Assembly: GCA_001683735.1 (NCBI GenBank)
Contig: LUGG01000025.1
Location: 372,001 to 436,000 of the forward strand
Direction of reading: 5' to 3'
DNA length: 64,000 nucleotides
Source: Grifola frondosa
Taxonomy: Eukaryota > Basidiomycota > Agaricomycetes > Polyporales > Grifolaceae
The notes beneath the pieces were generated by a model. It searched no databases. It saw only the letters and a program-made list of their open reading frames with translations, and had not been told where the DNA came from. Shown here in pieces: positions 11,906 through 24,400 of this stretch. The translations under genes and the position numbers were made by a program. The stretch's first letter is position 1. Every line of letters starts with the position of its first letter.

Positions 11906-14093
11906 CTAAAGGTCTTTTCGCTTATCATACAATGCCATGATGGGCACCATCCCGCTCGTCTGAAGCTCTGCGGCTGTGCGCTCTGCTTTATCCATGATGC
12001 GCAGCAGGTTCCGCCCTGTGAGGCCTACGAGCTCGAAGCGATTCCATCCGCGCTTATACAGCTCAGCAATCTGCACCGTGCATTTGAGTAGTGCACACCA
12101 AACCCATATTTCGAGTCATGCGGAATAGGAACTTACCAGTGCAGGATACTTTGAGACGTCCTCGAGCCCGACTGGGACATCGCTTATTCCGTCGAAGTCG
12201 CTTCCGAGGCCAACGCTAAATAGTGGTAATGATGACAATCGACGTCAAATGTCGGCCTAAAGCTTCACAGTAGATAAGATACTTACTGTTTCTTGCCTGC
12301 AATCTTGGCGATGTGGTCGACGTGGTCGGCAACAGTTTGTACTGTAGCATTTCCAGGCTCGGCTACAAAATGTGGTGCAAAATTTACCTGCACAGATGAT
12401 TGTGAGTAAATCAGGCATATACACAAATGAACGGAACCTACCATCACGACCGCGTCCGTCTTGTCAGGCGCTATCCCTATCATCTCCAGAACGTCATCAG
12501 GAACGTTCCGGGGGACGTCATAAACAGCACGCGCAGACGAATGTGACCAGATAACAGGCGCCTACAACCCATTCATGCATGCTCAGCCCACCGGCAGAAT
12601 TCAAGCACATAGGAGCGATGTGAATGTATGCGCAATTTACCTTGGTGTATTTAAGAGCCTGTTTGGCTGTCTCATCCGACGTGTGGCTGAGGTCGACCAG
12701 CACGCCAAGGCGGTTCATCTCTTCGATGAGCGAGAAGCCGAGCGGACTAGAACCATGTTCAGCAATAAATGGGCGGGTTCTCCTTGGCCTAGAAGCTTAG
12801 CGCACCTCAGCCCGCCCCATCTGGGCTCCATGCCAGGCGAGAGCCCACACGAATCAGCAAATGCGTTGTGGCATACGTGCGTGAGCGTGACATAGCGCAC
12901 GCCGAGCGCAAAGTACTGCCGCAGCACTGCAATCGAGTTGCCCAATTGGTGCCCTCTATGCGATGTGAGGACAAGGAGAGTAGATAAGAAAATATTTCAG
13001 GAACGTACCCCTCGACGCCAATCAGACTCGCGATTTTCCCGCGGCTGATGGAAAGTTTGACATCTGCGGAGGAGAGCGCTAGAGAGAACGTCTAGAAAGG
13101 GACATACATATCGAATTGTGAGTATGTGAAGAATCTGGGGAATGCAAGGTCGAGTGGAGGTATTTGGGTGGATATGTGCGTATTGGTGATTTCGGATGAG
13201 CACTCTAAAACTCACCTCCGGATATTTGCTGATAAGCAACTGCGCGACATCGATCTGTTCAAGGGTATCACTGAATACAACCGTGCGATAGTCGTGGTCA
13301 GGTGAGTAATGATATATACTTGCAGAAACAACTCACCGGACGCGCCAAGTCGCGTTCAGGTAATCTTCACCCTCGTCAAGACCGGCACCAGCAGGACATG
13401 CCACATATGTAGACCTACACATGCACAAAATAATGAGAACGTGAATGCAACAGGGATCGCACTAGACAACAGCGGATATATGAATGACGGCGTGACTAAT
13501 CGAAGACACCCGCTATATAGGGTGGCAAGACGACGCAATGATAGAGGAATAAAACAGAACATATAGACGCACCAGAAGAAACCTCCGACCTTCCCCTCTC
13601 TCAAACGAGGAATATCAACGTGCCCAGGCATAGGCTGGTTGAGGTCGATGGCGGAAACATTGTTTGAGTAAATGCTTCGGGCCAGTATAGGAAGGTCTGA
13701 GAGCAGGATGAAACGCGTTCGAACACGCATACAATTGGAGTTCACTTGCCGATGTGTCCATCCTTGGGATATGCAAGCGGTCATGGCGTGTAATGCAGAG
13801 TATGATGATATAGCTCACGATAACAGGAGCTGCCTCCAAGAGCCGCTGTGCAGCCTTTTGTGGGTCTTTGGGTAAAGCACCTATATAACCACCCAAACCC
13901 TCCCAGAAGAACAACATGACGAGCAGAACGACGACGAAGAGAATAGTGAGGGCACCATATACGACGGCGCGGACAGAGGTCGCCCGTCGTTCGCGCTTCG
14001 CCGCCGCATCGAGAGGGTTGTAGTCTGTGTCGCGGGCCAGGTTTCCCTCTCCGGACTGCCAAGAAGCGGCTCTTGTTCACTGTTGCCGGACAT
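11906..14093 (-). CDS. Membrane dipeptidase, peptidase M19 (renal dipeptidase-like)
   Basis: Zinc dipeptidase with an N-terminal membrane anchor. The protein starts [16 protein letters not shown] at 14093. After one base missing at 14045-14047 is allowed for, a hydrophobic segment [14 protein letters not shown] follows, so it is probably a type II membrane protein. The catalytic domain has the zinc ligands HxD in DGHIDLP, the bridging Glu region GVEGGHQLGNS, SHTS in VLVDLSHTS, and GLGSDFDG. It ends with TAG at 11906-11908. The HxD motif appears to be encoded by a 13-nt exon (13750-13762), between a 56-nt GT-AG intron (13763-13818) and a 53-nt GC-AG intron (13697-13749, donor gcaagt). A later exon gives [19 protein letters not shown] and [10 protein letters not shown]. 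Joining of the other exons was checked at the junctions around WSTYVACP and GLSPLGF. Confidence 0.88.
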
Positions 14094-14338
14094 AGTGGTC
14101 GGATGTGAAGCTTTGAAGGGCTTTAACTGCTCTTAACCAAGCACTTGCAGGGGCTTATCATGGCGACATGGCACGTGATCGCTTCTAGCTTCTGACGTCA
14201 TGCTTGCTTGACATTCGTTCAGTAGGCCTCGAGTAAGTAGCTACAACTTCACGATGGTATAGCCATCAAATTGCTCATCCATAATATTCCGGATATAGCG
14301 CAAAATAACCTGCACCAGAATCACATCCAGGTGATCAG
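14094..14338. other. Dipeptidase upstream region
   Basis: 5' flank of the dipeptidase gene and 3' flank of the next minus-strand gene. No TATA box is recognised. Confidence 0.4.
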
Positions 14339-16381
14339 TCACTGTTGGTCACCTGGCACTCTTGAAAATAGAGAAGCAGGTGCATCGTCCGTCTTTGAAC
14401 TATTGGCAGGTATCGATGGAGGTACTCCATCCAGAGATGCCTTCTTCAGGCGAGCTCGCTGGACTATGAGGTCGTGCAGCTGCCGTTCTCGTGCATGCGG
14501 GTCGCTACTCAGGACGATTTCGCTAATCATTGCATTGGATGTCGTTTCCTCCGACATGTCTGACTACAGGAAAGGTACGTGTCGCAGAACTTGTTAGGTA
14601 TCATTTGGATCCAGTGAATTATGCTTACTTACGTGGTATGAGGCAGGCTGCGGATCGATTTGTGGACTTGACGAGGTGTCGCGAGTAAAGAGCTTGAGTT
14701 TTGGTGACCTTGCGTGAAAGTGTGGCGGCGCGATTGCTGTGATAATAACAGTTGGTGCGTGGCATTCTATACATGTGGTAATTTGATGGGACATCAGTCA
14801 AACGTTGGTATCGAAATGTATCTGCAGAGCAGTGACGAGTCATAACAATATTAGCCTCGTGTGTGGTCATCCGCGTCCCCAATAGAAGGCGGCACCGAGC
14901 TTGGTTTGCATATTCGAATTCGAGCTCTCAGTAGGGTGCATAACAAAGTGAGCGCATAGACGACATGAACTACACTGGCTTACTAGACACGACATCCCAG
15001 ATATATAATCAAATAACAATCATTAGTCCATGACTAGTCATTTCTGCGAATCTGAACCTAATTACAACAGCCGGCGTCGGAGTGTCCGCAGGACTCTCTC
15101 TCGGGTTTCTGTCCACAAGCGAGTTCAAACCTCTCCGCTCACGTAGGACCTCTCGAAGCTCCAACTCTCGCCTTAGTAGGTCATCGCTGCCGACCTCGCC
15201 GGAAGCTATGTGTGATGGAAATGTTTGATTTCAGGGCACACTATCTGTCTAATTGATAGAATCACCTTGTCCGGTTTGCAGAGACATTCTTGACTGCAAG
15301 CAAGGCATGTTTATGCCTCAGTCAAAGTGAAAAGCGCCGATGATAATTACGTACATTTGATAGGGATCAAAACAAGTGATCTGAGGCGCGAGAGATGCAG
15401 AGGATGAGGAACCAGATGGTTACTTCAGTGCAGCCTTAAATATTCTTTCAACCTCCGATCTGTCAATTCTCCAGGTGGCGTTGAGGTGTGGCAATGTACT
15501 GGTAATGTGGCGTTGTATTTTCCATGCGTTAATCTGATTCAATCGTACTAGATTCTATGTCATACGTGCGAGAATGTTCATAACGGAATAGACACATCTA
15601 TGGGTTGCCGAGCATTGGAACCGCGATCCTCACTCTGGAACTGACAAGAGAGTAGATCGTAGCTGAACTGATTCGTCTTCTCGCTCAGGATACAACGGAT
15701 ATTATTTTGCGCTCCCCTTGTTAATGTTTGCTGATTTATTGCATAACTGGAAACTAGCTGATGATAACTCTTGAGTTTCCCATTCACAGACTACTGCATG
15801 CAGCTACAAATGACATGGTGTGGCAAGTTTCCCCTCTGTTTCGTTGCTGACCCTCTTGCTTCTTCATCAGGAACGATGTCCATCCCATCCTTATTGACCT
15901 TGTCGCTATCTGAATTTTCGACGCCCATGTCTTCATTCTCCTTCCCTATAAATGCGCCCATTCTCCGTAACTTCCCAGCAGGCTCGGGTCTCACGGGAGT
16001 AGAGGGTCGAGTGCTTATCACCTCATCTTTGGAGGTGACTGATACCTCGACCTCCATGTCGCAGTTCTCGGGGGTGTTGTGTGTCATGTTGGCTGTAGCA
16101 TTGCGTTATTGCGTCATGTTTGTGCAGTGATAAGGTGAACGTACATGTTATAATTTCGAGTCTAGCGTGATCGAGGAGAGCTCAATGCGCGGCAATGCAG
16201 ATGATGAGGTTTGCTCTAATGTCAACCCTTTATATACCTTTCAGACGACTTACTTGAGCAATTTCTAACAGGTTTTGCCGCAGACATTCTTTTGCAGCTC
16301 CCTTAGCGCCTCATGGAAGTTTGTGGCGTAGTTTTTGCGGCACCTCGGGCGCCTACAATTTCCGTGCCGAACGTCGTACAT
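14339..16381 (-). CDS. Hypothetical multi-exon protein with coiled-coil segments
   Basis: I do not recognise this gene. Several minus-strand stretches look coding. The first, beginning near 16381, carries NYATNFHEALRELQK followed (after one A is added in the run at 16290-16293) by ECLRQNLLEIAQ before a gtaagt donor. The second is an acidic/polar exon at 15791-16087 (…PVRPEPAGKLRRMGAFIGKE…). A third at about 15060-15210 has a charged heptad-like segment, LLRRELELREVLRERR. The last exon, 14339-14557, includes DPHARERQLHDLIVQRARLK and stops at 14339. The joins between these are not proven, and there may be two genes. Charged helices suggest a structural or nuclear protein, but this is inference. 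Confidence 0.4.
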
Positions 16382-16627
16382 CTGCGAAGGCAATATTGTG
16401 CATAGAATGATTGATTATGTTTCAAAGAAGTTTGAATCTGTACGCTCACAGCTGACACTTACAGAACAGCCTTACACCAATCCCCGCGGATAGCTCACGA
16501 ACAGGTATCGTGGGCCACACCGGCGTGGCGCAGTGCGTGAACGTTTTCGCACGCTAGCCCCCCGATTTCCTTATAATCTCCCCGCAGGATCGGAACACGA
16601 GGTGGCGCTCTTTGACTCTTTGCCACC

Positions 16628-17572
16628 ATGAACCCGCTTACTTCGGACTCAGCGTACACTCCGAGTCGTCTTACTCTCATAGCGAACAATTATGCGGGGG
16701 CGTTGTATTCTGATTCATCTCTTCAGACCATGCAGTGTGACCCTCAGTTTTCAACGTCTGGCTTGTCCCGTCGTACACTGATGGCGTCCACAAGACGTAC
16801 TTTTCTTTCGGAACAACCTAACAACGGGACATCGCTTGACACGGGCTATTATGGTAGGAACTCCATGGATATAGGACCTCATGCTACGTCCAATTGTGCG
16901 TGTTTCAACGTTTGAGTCGGCATAGTGTGCATTGCTCATCGACCGCAGGCCATAGTCAAAACCAAAGCCACCCCATTTCTGACGACGCCTCTCATACGAG
17001 AGGAGCTCCTGCTATGTATACGCCTCACATGCCCCCGGAAGACAACTGCGCTCCCCTGCACGAAACACTTTACGACCCTTTACCTTTGTTGACGGAGCTC
17101 ACGGAGCTACGCGACTTTGCGCAGCCCTTGAGCAGCGCCACGCCTAAAGCCCACACTTGCGACTTCCTCAGCACCATTGCGAATGACTACCCCTTGTACT
17201 GCCCCACAAGCCCAACATTGCAAGCGTATCCACCGTCGATATCTGAAACGGCGTACTTTGGAGGTAAATCGCGCCATGGTATCCTCTTGGAGAATGTGGA
17301 CCTACCAGCAGTGGACGTGCTCGTGCAGTCGAGCGAGGGACTCCTCGATTCTGGTGTTACTTCGAGCGGATCAACGGTCGTTTCTTCCCCCGCCGCGGTC
17401 CGGGACACATATACGACCTTTTCTTATCTTCCGGAAGAATATTCCTACACATTCAATGCCCTGGGACTCGAAACCTGCACAGCGTAAACGCAAGCGTGTG
17501 GTGGAAGTTGACGAAGAAACAGGTCCGCGGGCTGATAGCTCTCCAGTGTCTCTTATAAATTTACTGCTCTGA
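16628..17572 (+). CDS. Hypothetical Ser/Thr/Pro-rich protein with basic C-terminal motif
   Basis: Unrecognised protein. Exon 1 (from ATG 16628) is rich in Ser/Thr. After an intron ending near 16947, a long second exon contains the Leu-rich DPLPLLTELTELRDF and many Ser/Thr/Pro residues. The open frame stops at 17487. Adding one G at the GGG of 17463-17465 continues it into KPAQRKRKRVVEVDEETG, a plausible nuclear localisation signal followed by an acidic patch, ending at 17572. The composition would suit a transcriptional regulator, but no DNA-binding domain is visible. Additional upstream exons are possible. Confidence 0.45.
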
Positions 17573-17579
17573 ATCTTAT

Positions 17580-18215
17580 CCCTTTTCCAATGTTTTCTGC
17601 TAGCCTTAGAATTTTCTGTACCCTTCTCGATGAAAGGAAAATTAAGTTGATGTGGTTTCGACGCGTCTGTGGCTGATCGCGACGGTGTTGATCATGATTG
17701 CACGTGACCGCGTTATCGCGCGCCAAAGTTACTCTCGAGAGTCGAGACGGGGGGACATGCACAACGCTTCTCGCTTACTCCGTCCGAGAGACACAGCCCA
17801 ACTGGTTTCTATCGAGAACTCTCCCGCCTGCGCTTATGCGTAGCTGTGTTCTGTGAACAGAACCATCAGCCGGACCCTAATGTCACAGAGACCTCCTCCG
17901 ACTATCTGGATAGCAATTCCCAAAGACGTCAGCGCTTCTCCTATTTTACAAATTAGCATTCCGCATACCTGACATTCAGATGTCGAGCGCTCTGATGGAT
18001 TGTAGTATGCAGACTATACAGTGGCGTATTTCGTTGGTATGTGGGACACCCTTCAGTCGCTACATCTGACAGTGACAGCCTTTCATTCAGATGCTAGTTA
18101 TGAGGAAAGCAGCAGGATTTTGAACTTCGGACATCCATTGCTATGCAACTACCATAACTGATTCTCCGTGACGAATTTCACTGCTGGGTGCGCCCCAATC
18201 ACGCCCCATCCCAAA
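17580..18215. other. Intergenic, nothing recognised
   Basis: No coding signal or repeat is seen. This is the last host-like sequence before the AT-rich edge of the transposon-rich block. Confidence 0.45.
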
Positions 18216-18218
18216 TCA

Positions 18219-18900
18219 CATCAGCAAAACTCACATTATGCTTTTTATCGCTTTTTTTCTTTTATAAGAGAAAAAAAGGAAATAAAGCAGCGTTCGATTC
18301 TTTTTTTGCTTTATACGACCCAATCTCCGCTGTCTTCAAAAAAAGAGATCTAAGAAAAATAAGAAGGGAAATATCAAATAAGAATTCAAGACCAATTCAG
18401 CGAAATTAGCAAGAACAACAATTGTAAGAGCAGCCAGCAAGGATAGAAATCATTTGAAAATGTGCCAGCAATTTGATGATCTCAAGACTGCTCAGAACTT
18501 AAAGCATTTGCGCACAAAAATGAATTAAAAGACATGCAAGTAGAATACAAAGAATCGAAAGCCATGAATGGTCGCAATAGCATATAGCTAAATAAGCACA
18601 GCGAGTTCAAGAAGAGGCCTACATATCTCAAATATCACAAAGTACTGAAAAGATAGCCCAGAATTAAAAGTAGACGGTCATCAGATAAGATTGCAAAAAG
18701 CAAAAAAAGCGGTGGAATGTGGAAAGCAGAAACAAATAGCAAAGCAAAGAGAGCTGGATGCTATCGACATGACGCACATGCGCACGGAGAGAATTCAGAA
18801 GAGAAGCTAGCATATAGGGATGTGGGCATAGGGGGGTGCACGAGAGTACTACACTTCAAATTGAGTCCAATGAAAAGGCATGTATGCGGTAGAATGTCCT
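18219..18900. repeat. AT-rich, purine-biased tract, possible left edge of a mobile segment
   Basis: Composition changes sharply here: long T and A runs (ctttttttctttt, agaaaaaaagg) are followed by about 500 bp of A-rich plus strand without genes. The segment begins with catcagcaaaactc at 18219-18232, and the reverse complement of these 14 bases occurs at 37638-37651, also next to T/C-rich (reverse strand) sequence. Together they could be the ends of one large element or two copies of one repeat family. A 14-base match alone is not statistically strong in a 64-kb window. Confidence 0.35.
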
Positions 18901-18956
18901 GAAGGGATCATCAGACCCGAAAATAGGAGGAATATTACGGAAGTAGATACCAGCAA

Positions 18957-21185
18957 TTAATCACTGTCCGGATCGACCATATTGGCTCGGTCGAAATCTT
19001 CATCATCCGAGCCTCCAACCTTGCCACCCGCCGTGGTGGCAGCTTCGTTGAGCGGGCGCGTACTCTCGATAATGTTGGCCATCTTCGCATCTGAGAGTTT
19101 CGCCACGGATTTTGCCCACCCGCGCGTCTTCACGGCCCAGTTGTCGCCACTAAACTGGTTCGGATTTGAGCTCTTGTTACCAGTCTTGCCATTGAAGACC
19201 TCTTTGACCTTTGGCACCTTGCCCGGCTCGCTTATGACGTGGTCGGCTTTGTAGAGTCTCAAAGCTCGCTCAACCTGTAGGTGCGTCAGTGTCCACTTTC
19301 ATTTATTGTGAAGTAATTGATTCACCGCAGTGACCGCGAGCGCGAAAGCACCGTTCGGGCGCGGAACAGCGTCATTGGCATACAAACCGGGGATATGTAC
19401 TGCACCCTCGATTGCTGTCAAATGGAGAGCGAACGTTTGGAGAATGAATGGCGTGCGAAAGAGACCTTTGATCTAATCGACTTTTGTGTTGGTTCCGGCA
19501 GATCTAGAGATTCGAATCTTATCAACTAACCTCAGGCTCTTGAACTTCGTATGTGAAAAGGCCTCCTGCTAACATCTTCTTCGCGAATTTAGCACGTTCT
19601 TCAGGGCTGTCATATTGCTCGAATTGGTTGAAGAATGTGTCGTAAAGGTTGAGCGCCATTTGTCCGCATTGGAAACGCCATTCGCTCAGCTTCTGTGTTA
19701 CCTACCAAGAACAAAATCAGATAGTAAGTGCTATTCAAATTTCAATAGTAAAAACCTACCTTAGCAGCAACCTGCTCCATATCTACTGGGTCCGAATATC
19801 GATTTTTGAAGATAACCTCCCAAACCGTATGAAGTACTTTCAGACCTTCTTTGCGCGTGACAGCTAATCGCTCAACGAACTTCCAGGGATTGCTGAGTGT
19901 CCCGACGTATGTGAGAATGGTGGGTATATACTCCCTGAGGAAAATCGAGTTGATCGCACGCGGCAGCTTCAGTGAGTCCTTCGAAGTCTTCTTCTTTTTG
20001 CTTGACTCTTCATCTGTGTCATCGTCGGCATCTGAACTAGCGTCTGCATGTTTATCCTTCGCCCGGGCTCACTCTTCACCTTGCTGCTAGCAACTTGCTT
20101 GCGGGCCCCTTTCGTGATTACGGTCTTCATGCTGCCGGCTTTTTCCGTGGTCTTCAACCATTCCCTGCATCGTGCTAGGTAAGCGGTCATAACTTGATGA
20201 ATAACATACTCACATTACTTGTGACCCTCTGTCCCGGAGGCTTTGCAGGACTAGATTGCGCTGCAGCCTGCTCAGCGCACTCGTCCGAGTCACTTACAAA
20301 ACCGCCGTCTTGCACCTTGCCCGGGGTCTTCTGTGACATCTGTGCAGATGGCTTCTTGGCCGCTGGTTTGGGAGTGGCGGGCGGCGGCTTCACAACTCCC
20401 TTGGACACTGCTGGCTTCGTCCTACCCGAAGAAGACGTGCCCCAGCCTTGACTCCCCTCTGCCCAATCCTCTTTGACACCAGATTTCCCCATGTGCACGG
20501 CAGCAGCTGTGTTCTCGTTCGACCTGCAAGCCGGCATTGGCAGCACTGTGAGCAAGTAGTCAGGTAGTACGTACTTCTTTGGAACCCTTTTTCCCTTCGA
20601 TGCTTCTGCCACTGCGCTCTCAGAGTCAGTGACAGATGTGTTGGCCGGCATCTTGCGAGCGGCAGCGATAGCGTCTCTCCCCCCATCCGAAGACTTCTTC
20701 TTCTTCTTGGGCAGCCCGGCTTCAGATCCACTATTGATGGACGTGAGTTCATCATCCGACTCTTCTCCGTCATTGTCGGGTCCCGCGCCGTCGTCTCCAG
20801 CAGTCACATTGATGTCTTGGCCATCATCCGAAGCAGGCGTGGCTGGCTTCTTTCGCTTCCCCTTGGGAGCTTTAGTGACGTGTACGGGTTCATCATCCTC
20901 ACCTGAGGATGGCTTGGTGACGTCGCGCATAGTGTACGTACGCCTCAGCTTGTTGCCAGTTGGGTGAGTAACTCGACTACTCTCAGTTTGAATATCCGTA
21001 GACACGATGTCGTCCTCCAAGGCAGCGACACGCTCCTGCTTTTCCTTGGTCTTACTCGTCTCTTTCTTCATTTCGGCTTCTTTTTCCTGTCGCTCCTTCT
21101 CGATCTCCGCCTTCGTTCGTCGCTTATTCTTCTTGTCCGGAAGGCCAGGACGCTTTGCAGCATTCGTAGGGCGGGTCTTGGCCAT
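18957..21185 (-). CDS. DUF6532-type protein, agaricomycete-restricted family
   Basis: The protein starts MAKTRPTNAAKRPGLPDKK at 21185. Its first ~300 residues are low-complexity, Lys/Glu-rich and basic-acidic, with nuclear-localisation-like KKKKKSS and KGKRKKP clusters. The 3' exons carry the conserved globular part: LPRAINSIFLREYIPTILTY, then VGTLSNPWKFVERL, KVLHTVWEVIF, QMALNLYDTFFNQF and FALHLTAIEGAVH, ending SDDEDFDRANMVDPDSD before the stop at 18957. From recollection this matches DUF6532, a family found in many copies in agaricomycetes and often near transposons. I could not run a profile search. At least five introns are needed. It lies head-to-head with the Plavaka-type transposase 275 bp away, so it may be an accessory protein of the same mobile segment. 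Function is unknown. Confidence 0.62.
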
Positions 21186-21460
21186 GAGAGCAAAAAAAAG
21201 GTAAGCAGTGGGAACTGGAGGATGACTGACGAAATTTTCAGATGGGTGGGCGCTGCACTAGTGTTCAAACGTTGGTGTCTGGCGTCTGCCAGCGCCGATG
21301 GCTGAAAAACTTCACAGTTTGGATTCGGGACTTTGCGAACAATCTGGATTGGATATTAGCGCGATTTCTAATACATCAAAGTACGTGATCTGAGTGCTAT
21401 ATATTTTGTTAGAGTTTCAAGTCCTCTGGTATCACTCATTTTCTGTCTCATTTATAAAGG
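21186..21460. promoter_or_regulatory. Shared divergent promoter region
   Basis: These 275 bp separate the ATG of the DUF6532 gene (minus) from the ATG of the transposase (plus). A TATA-like tatatatttt is present at about 21401-21410 upstream of the transposase start. A bidirectional promoter is inferred from the geometry only. Confidence 0.35.
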
Positions 21461-24400
21461 ATGTCGTCCCCAAATCAGCGCAATGCTCGGCCACGACCAA
21501 CGCACGGTGTCCGACAATATTCTTGTCCGAGCTGCGACCGGTGGTTCAGGAGCAGTGCCGGGAGAACAAATCATTTCTGGAGTCGACACGGGAATGCTTC
21601 GCAGGAGGCTATTGCACGACTGCAACAGCTTCCACAGGTGCCCAATCAGGCACTGAATACCTCGGACTCTGAGCTTGACCGTGCCAACCTTCTAACCTCG
21701 GAGTCTGGCCCACCCGATATTGATCAAGATGCTATGGACATCGACATCGACCGCGCTCACCTTCTATCCTCGGAGTCTGGCACATTTGAAGAGGATCGTG
21801 AAGACATTGATCAAGACGCTATGGACATCGATGAGGGGTGGTTTCGCGCTTCCGAGCATGACGCCGATTCACCTGTTGTTGGTCAGTTTGGGCCTGACGC
21901 TGCTGAAATTGAACCCGACAACATGTCAGATGCCCTTGAAGAACCTGCCGCAGATTATTACCCATTCAGCGAGGACGAGGACGATGACGATGACGATGAT
22001 GAGGACGACAACGACAACGACGACAACGATGACAACGACGACGATGAGGACGACGACGACGAGTTTCCATTTCCCAATCCCGAGGATCATCCACCCAAAG
22101 ATACAGACGTGGAAGGTTTAACGGTGGAAATTCATCCAATTCTTGATGGTGAGTTTTGTTGGTTTATACATCAGCGTACTGCTCAACTAATTTATATCAG
22201 CACGGCCATGCGATGAGCAAGGTAATTACCTGCCTCCAAACACCCCCCCTACGATGCCTCCACCGCCATCTCCCGATGACTGGTTTCCCTACGAAGACAG
22301 GAACGATTTTGAGGCTGCCGACCTTCTGTATAGACGCGAACAGATGCCGGCAACGAACATCAACGATTTGATGGATGTGTGGGCGGCAACTCTTTTAAAG
22401 TATCAAGATACTCCCCCGTTTCGCAAGCACGACGACATGTACCGTACAATCGACTCTACGATTCTTGGAGACATGAAATGGGAATCATTCACGATGAGCT
22501 ATGGAGGGGAGAAGCCCGAACGCAACGTATCGCAGTGGATGATGATGAACTATGATGTATGGTTCAGAAATCCCCGAGACGTAGTTCGAAATATGCTCGC
22601 CAACCCTGATTTCGATAAGGAGATCGACTATGCGCCACTGAAGGAATTCGTAGACGGAGAACGAAGGCTCAAGAATTTTATGGGCGGTGATTGGGCGTGG
22701 AGGCAGGCTGTGAGCATCTCCTCGTTTTCTTTTTCTTTTGTTGTTCTGACCGTCTTCTAGGATGAAATTGCGAAAGATCCAGCAACGCACGGCGCGGCAT
22801 TCGTACCCATTATTCTTGGGAGCGACAAAACCACCGTGTCGGTAGCTACGGGGCAAAATGAATACTACCCCCTCTATATTTCAATCGGGAACGTTCACAA
22901 CAACGTGCGACGTGCACATCGGAATGCGGTCGCACTTCTTGGCTTTTTGGCCATACCAAAATGTATGTCGGATTGAGCTGGGATGTCTCAAATGCTCACT
23001 CCAGAATCAATCACAGCTAATCGTGAAGATGTCGATGACGCCACATTTCGGAAGTTTCGTCGACAACTCTTTCACTCATCCTTATCCCATATCCTACAAC
23101 CCCTGAAGCCAGGCATGACGAAACCCGAAATTACACGATGCGCGGACGGTCATTTCAGGCGAGTGATTTACGGGTTAGGTCCTTACATCGCCGATTACCC
23201 GGAGCAAGCACTCCTTGCGTGTATCGTACAAGGCTGGTGTCCAAGGTATTTCTGCCTGAAGTTTACTGTGTCCTAATATCACTAACTTTGGCACCGACAG
23301 ATGCACGACTCACAAAAGTAACCTCGATGGTGGCGGCGGTGGACGTCGTACTCGTCAACACACTGATGCGCTGGTCGAAAATTTTGATTTGGGCATGTTG
23401 TGGGACGAGTACGGCCTCGTAGGGGACATTGTGGTATGTTAATATTTTATTCTTTTTTTCATGTCTTTTCCTCCTTCGTTTCTATCTTCGTTTTGCCTCC
23501 CACAACACGCTCGTCTACCACTACCTCCTAGAGCATTCATCTTTGCTTTCCATCGAGTTCTAGTTCCTGCGTGGCTTCCTCTGCCATCGGTCTGTGGGTG
23601 GCCTGCATATCCACTTCGTCGGCTCCTCAGACGTTCAGCTCTGCAAATGCACCTCCGTTCCGGGGTATGGGCATCAACATTCACTTCTGCCTATTCACGT
23701 TCCTCTCTACCACCCGATCCGCACTGAAGTGCATCAGGTTTGCATAGCTCAGTAGGTGCCTTTAGCGCTTCTCGGTCTTAACTACCGTGATTGACTCTGC
23801 GCTCCTCACCGTCCAGATCCCCACCAATCACCACAGCTGTGTCACACCACTAACATACATGAAGCTCTATTGTCTGTTGTCTCCGCGTCACGCCCCAGTT
23901 CTGCGCCTGGTGCAATATGGCATCCTTCCAACACTGTACACCCCGGGCCATAAAGTACACCATATCTTTCATGTTTCCCGATGCGTCGCTCGTCCAGATT
24001 GCGCATGCTTCAGCCTCCCTCACATGCTTGAAATTGAAGCTATTGGCATCACGCATACTCACCTCCCGCAAACGCTCTGTGCTTGTCTGTGGCTGAAGCC
24101 GCTTTCTTTCATACTGGTACGGCACCACACCATGGACAAGCTGGTGCGGAACAATTGGCTGCACGAATTAGTGTCCATAACTGCCTGGTCCCTGTCTCTC
24201 CTCGGTCCTGACAAATGCCTGCAACGACATTCCTGTGCAATGAGCTCTCCGTGCACGCCTTCGTGTCCTCCAAGGTGCTATGCTTCGTGCTGGGCAACCC
24301 CTGCGACATCGCGGAACGTGCACACACAGCTGTTCTCCCTCCTGTATGCGATGATGTGTGCATAGTGTGTCTTCCTCCCACGTCCGCACGCCCCAGCCTC

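Noticed and set aside
23739..23810. Possible tRNA gene (box A-like sequence)
   Set aside because: No cloverleaf with paired acceptor and T arms can be drawn and box B is imperfect. Kept only as a possible SINE promoter.
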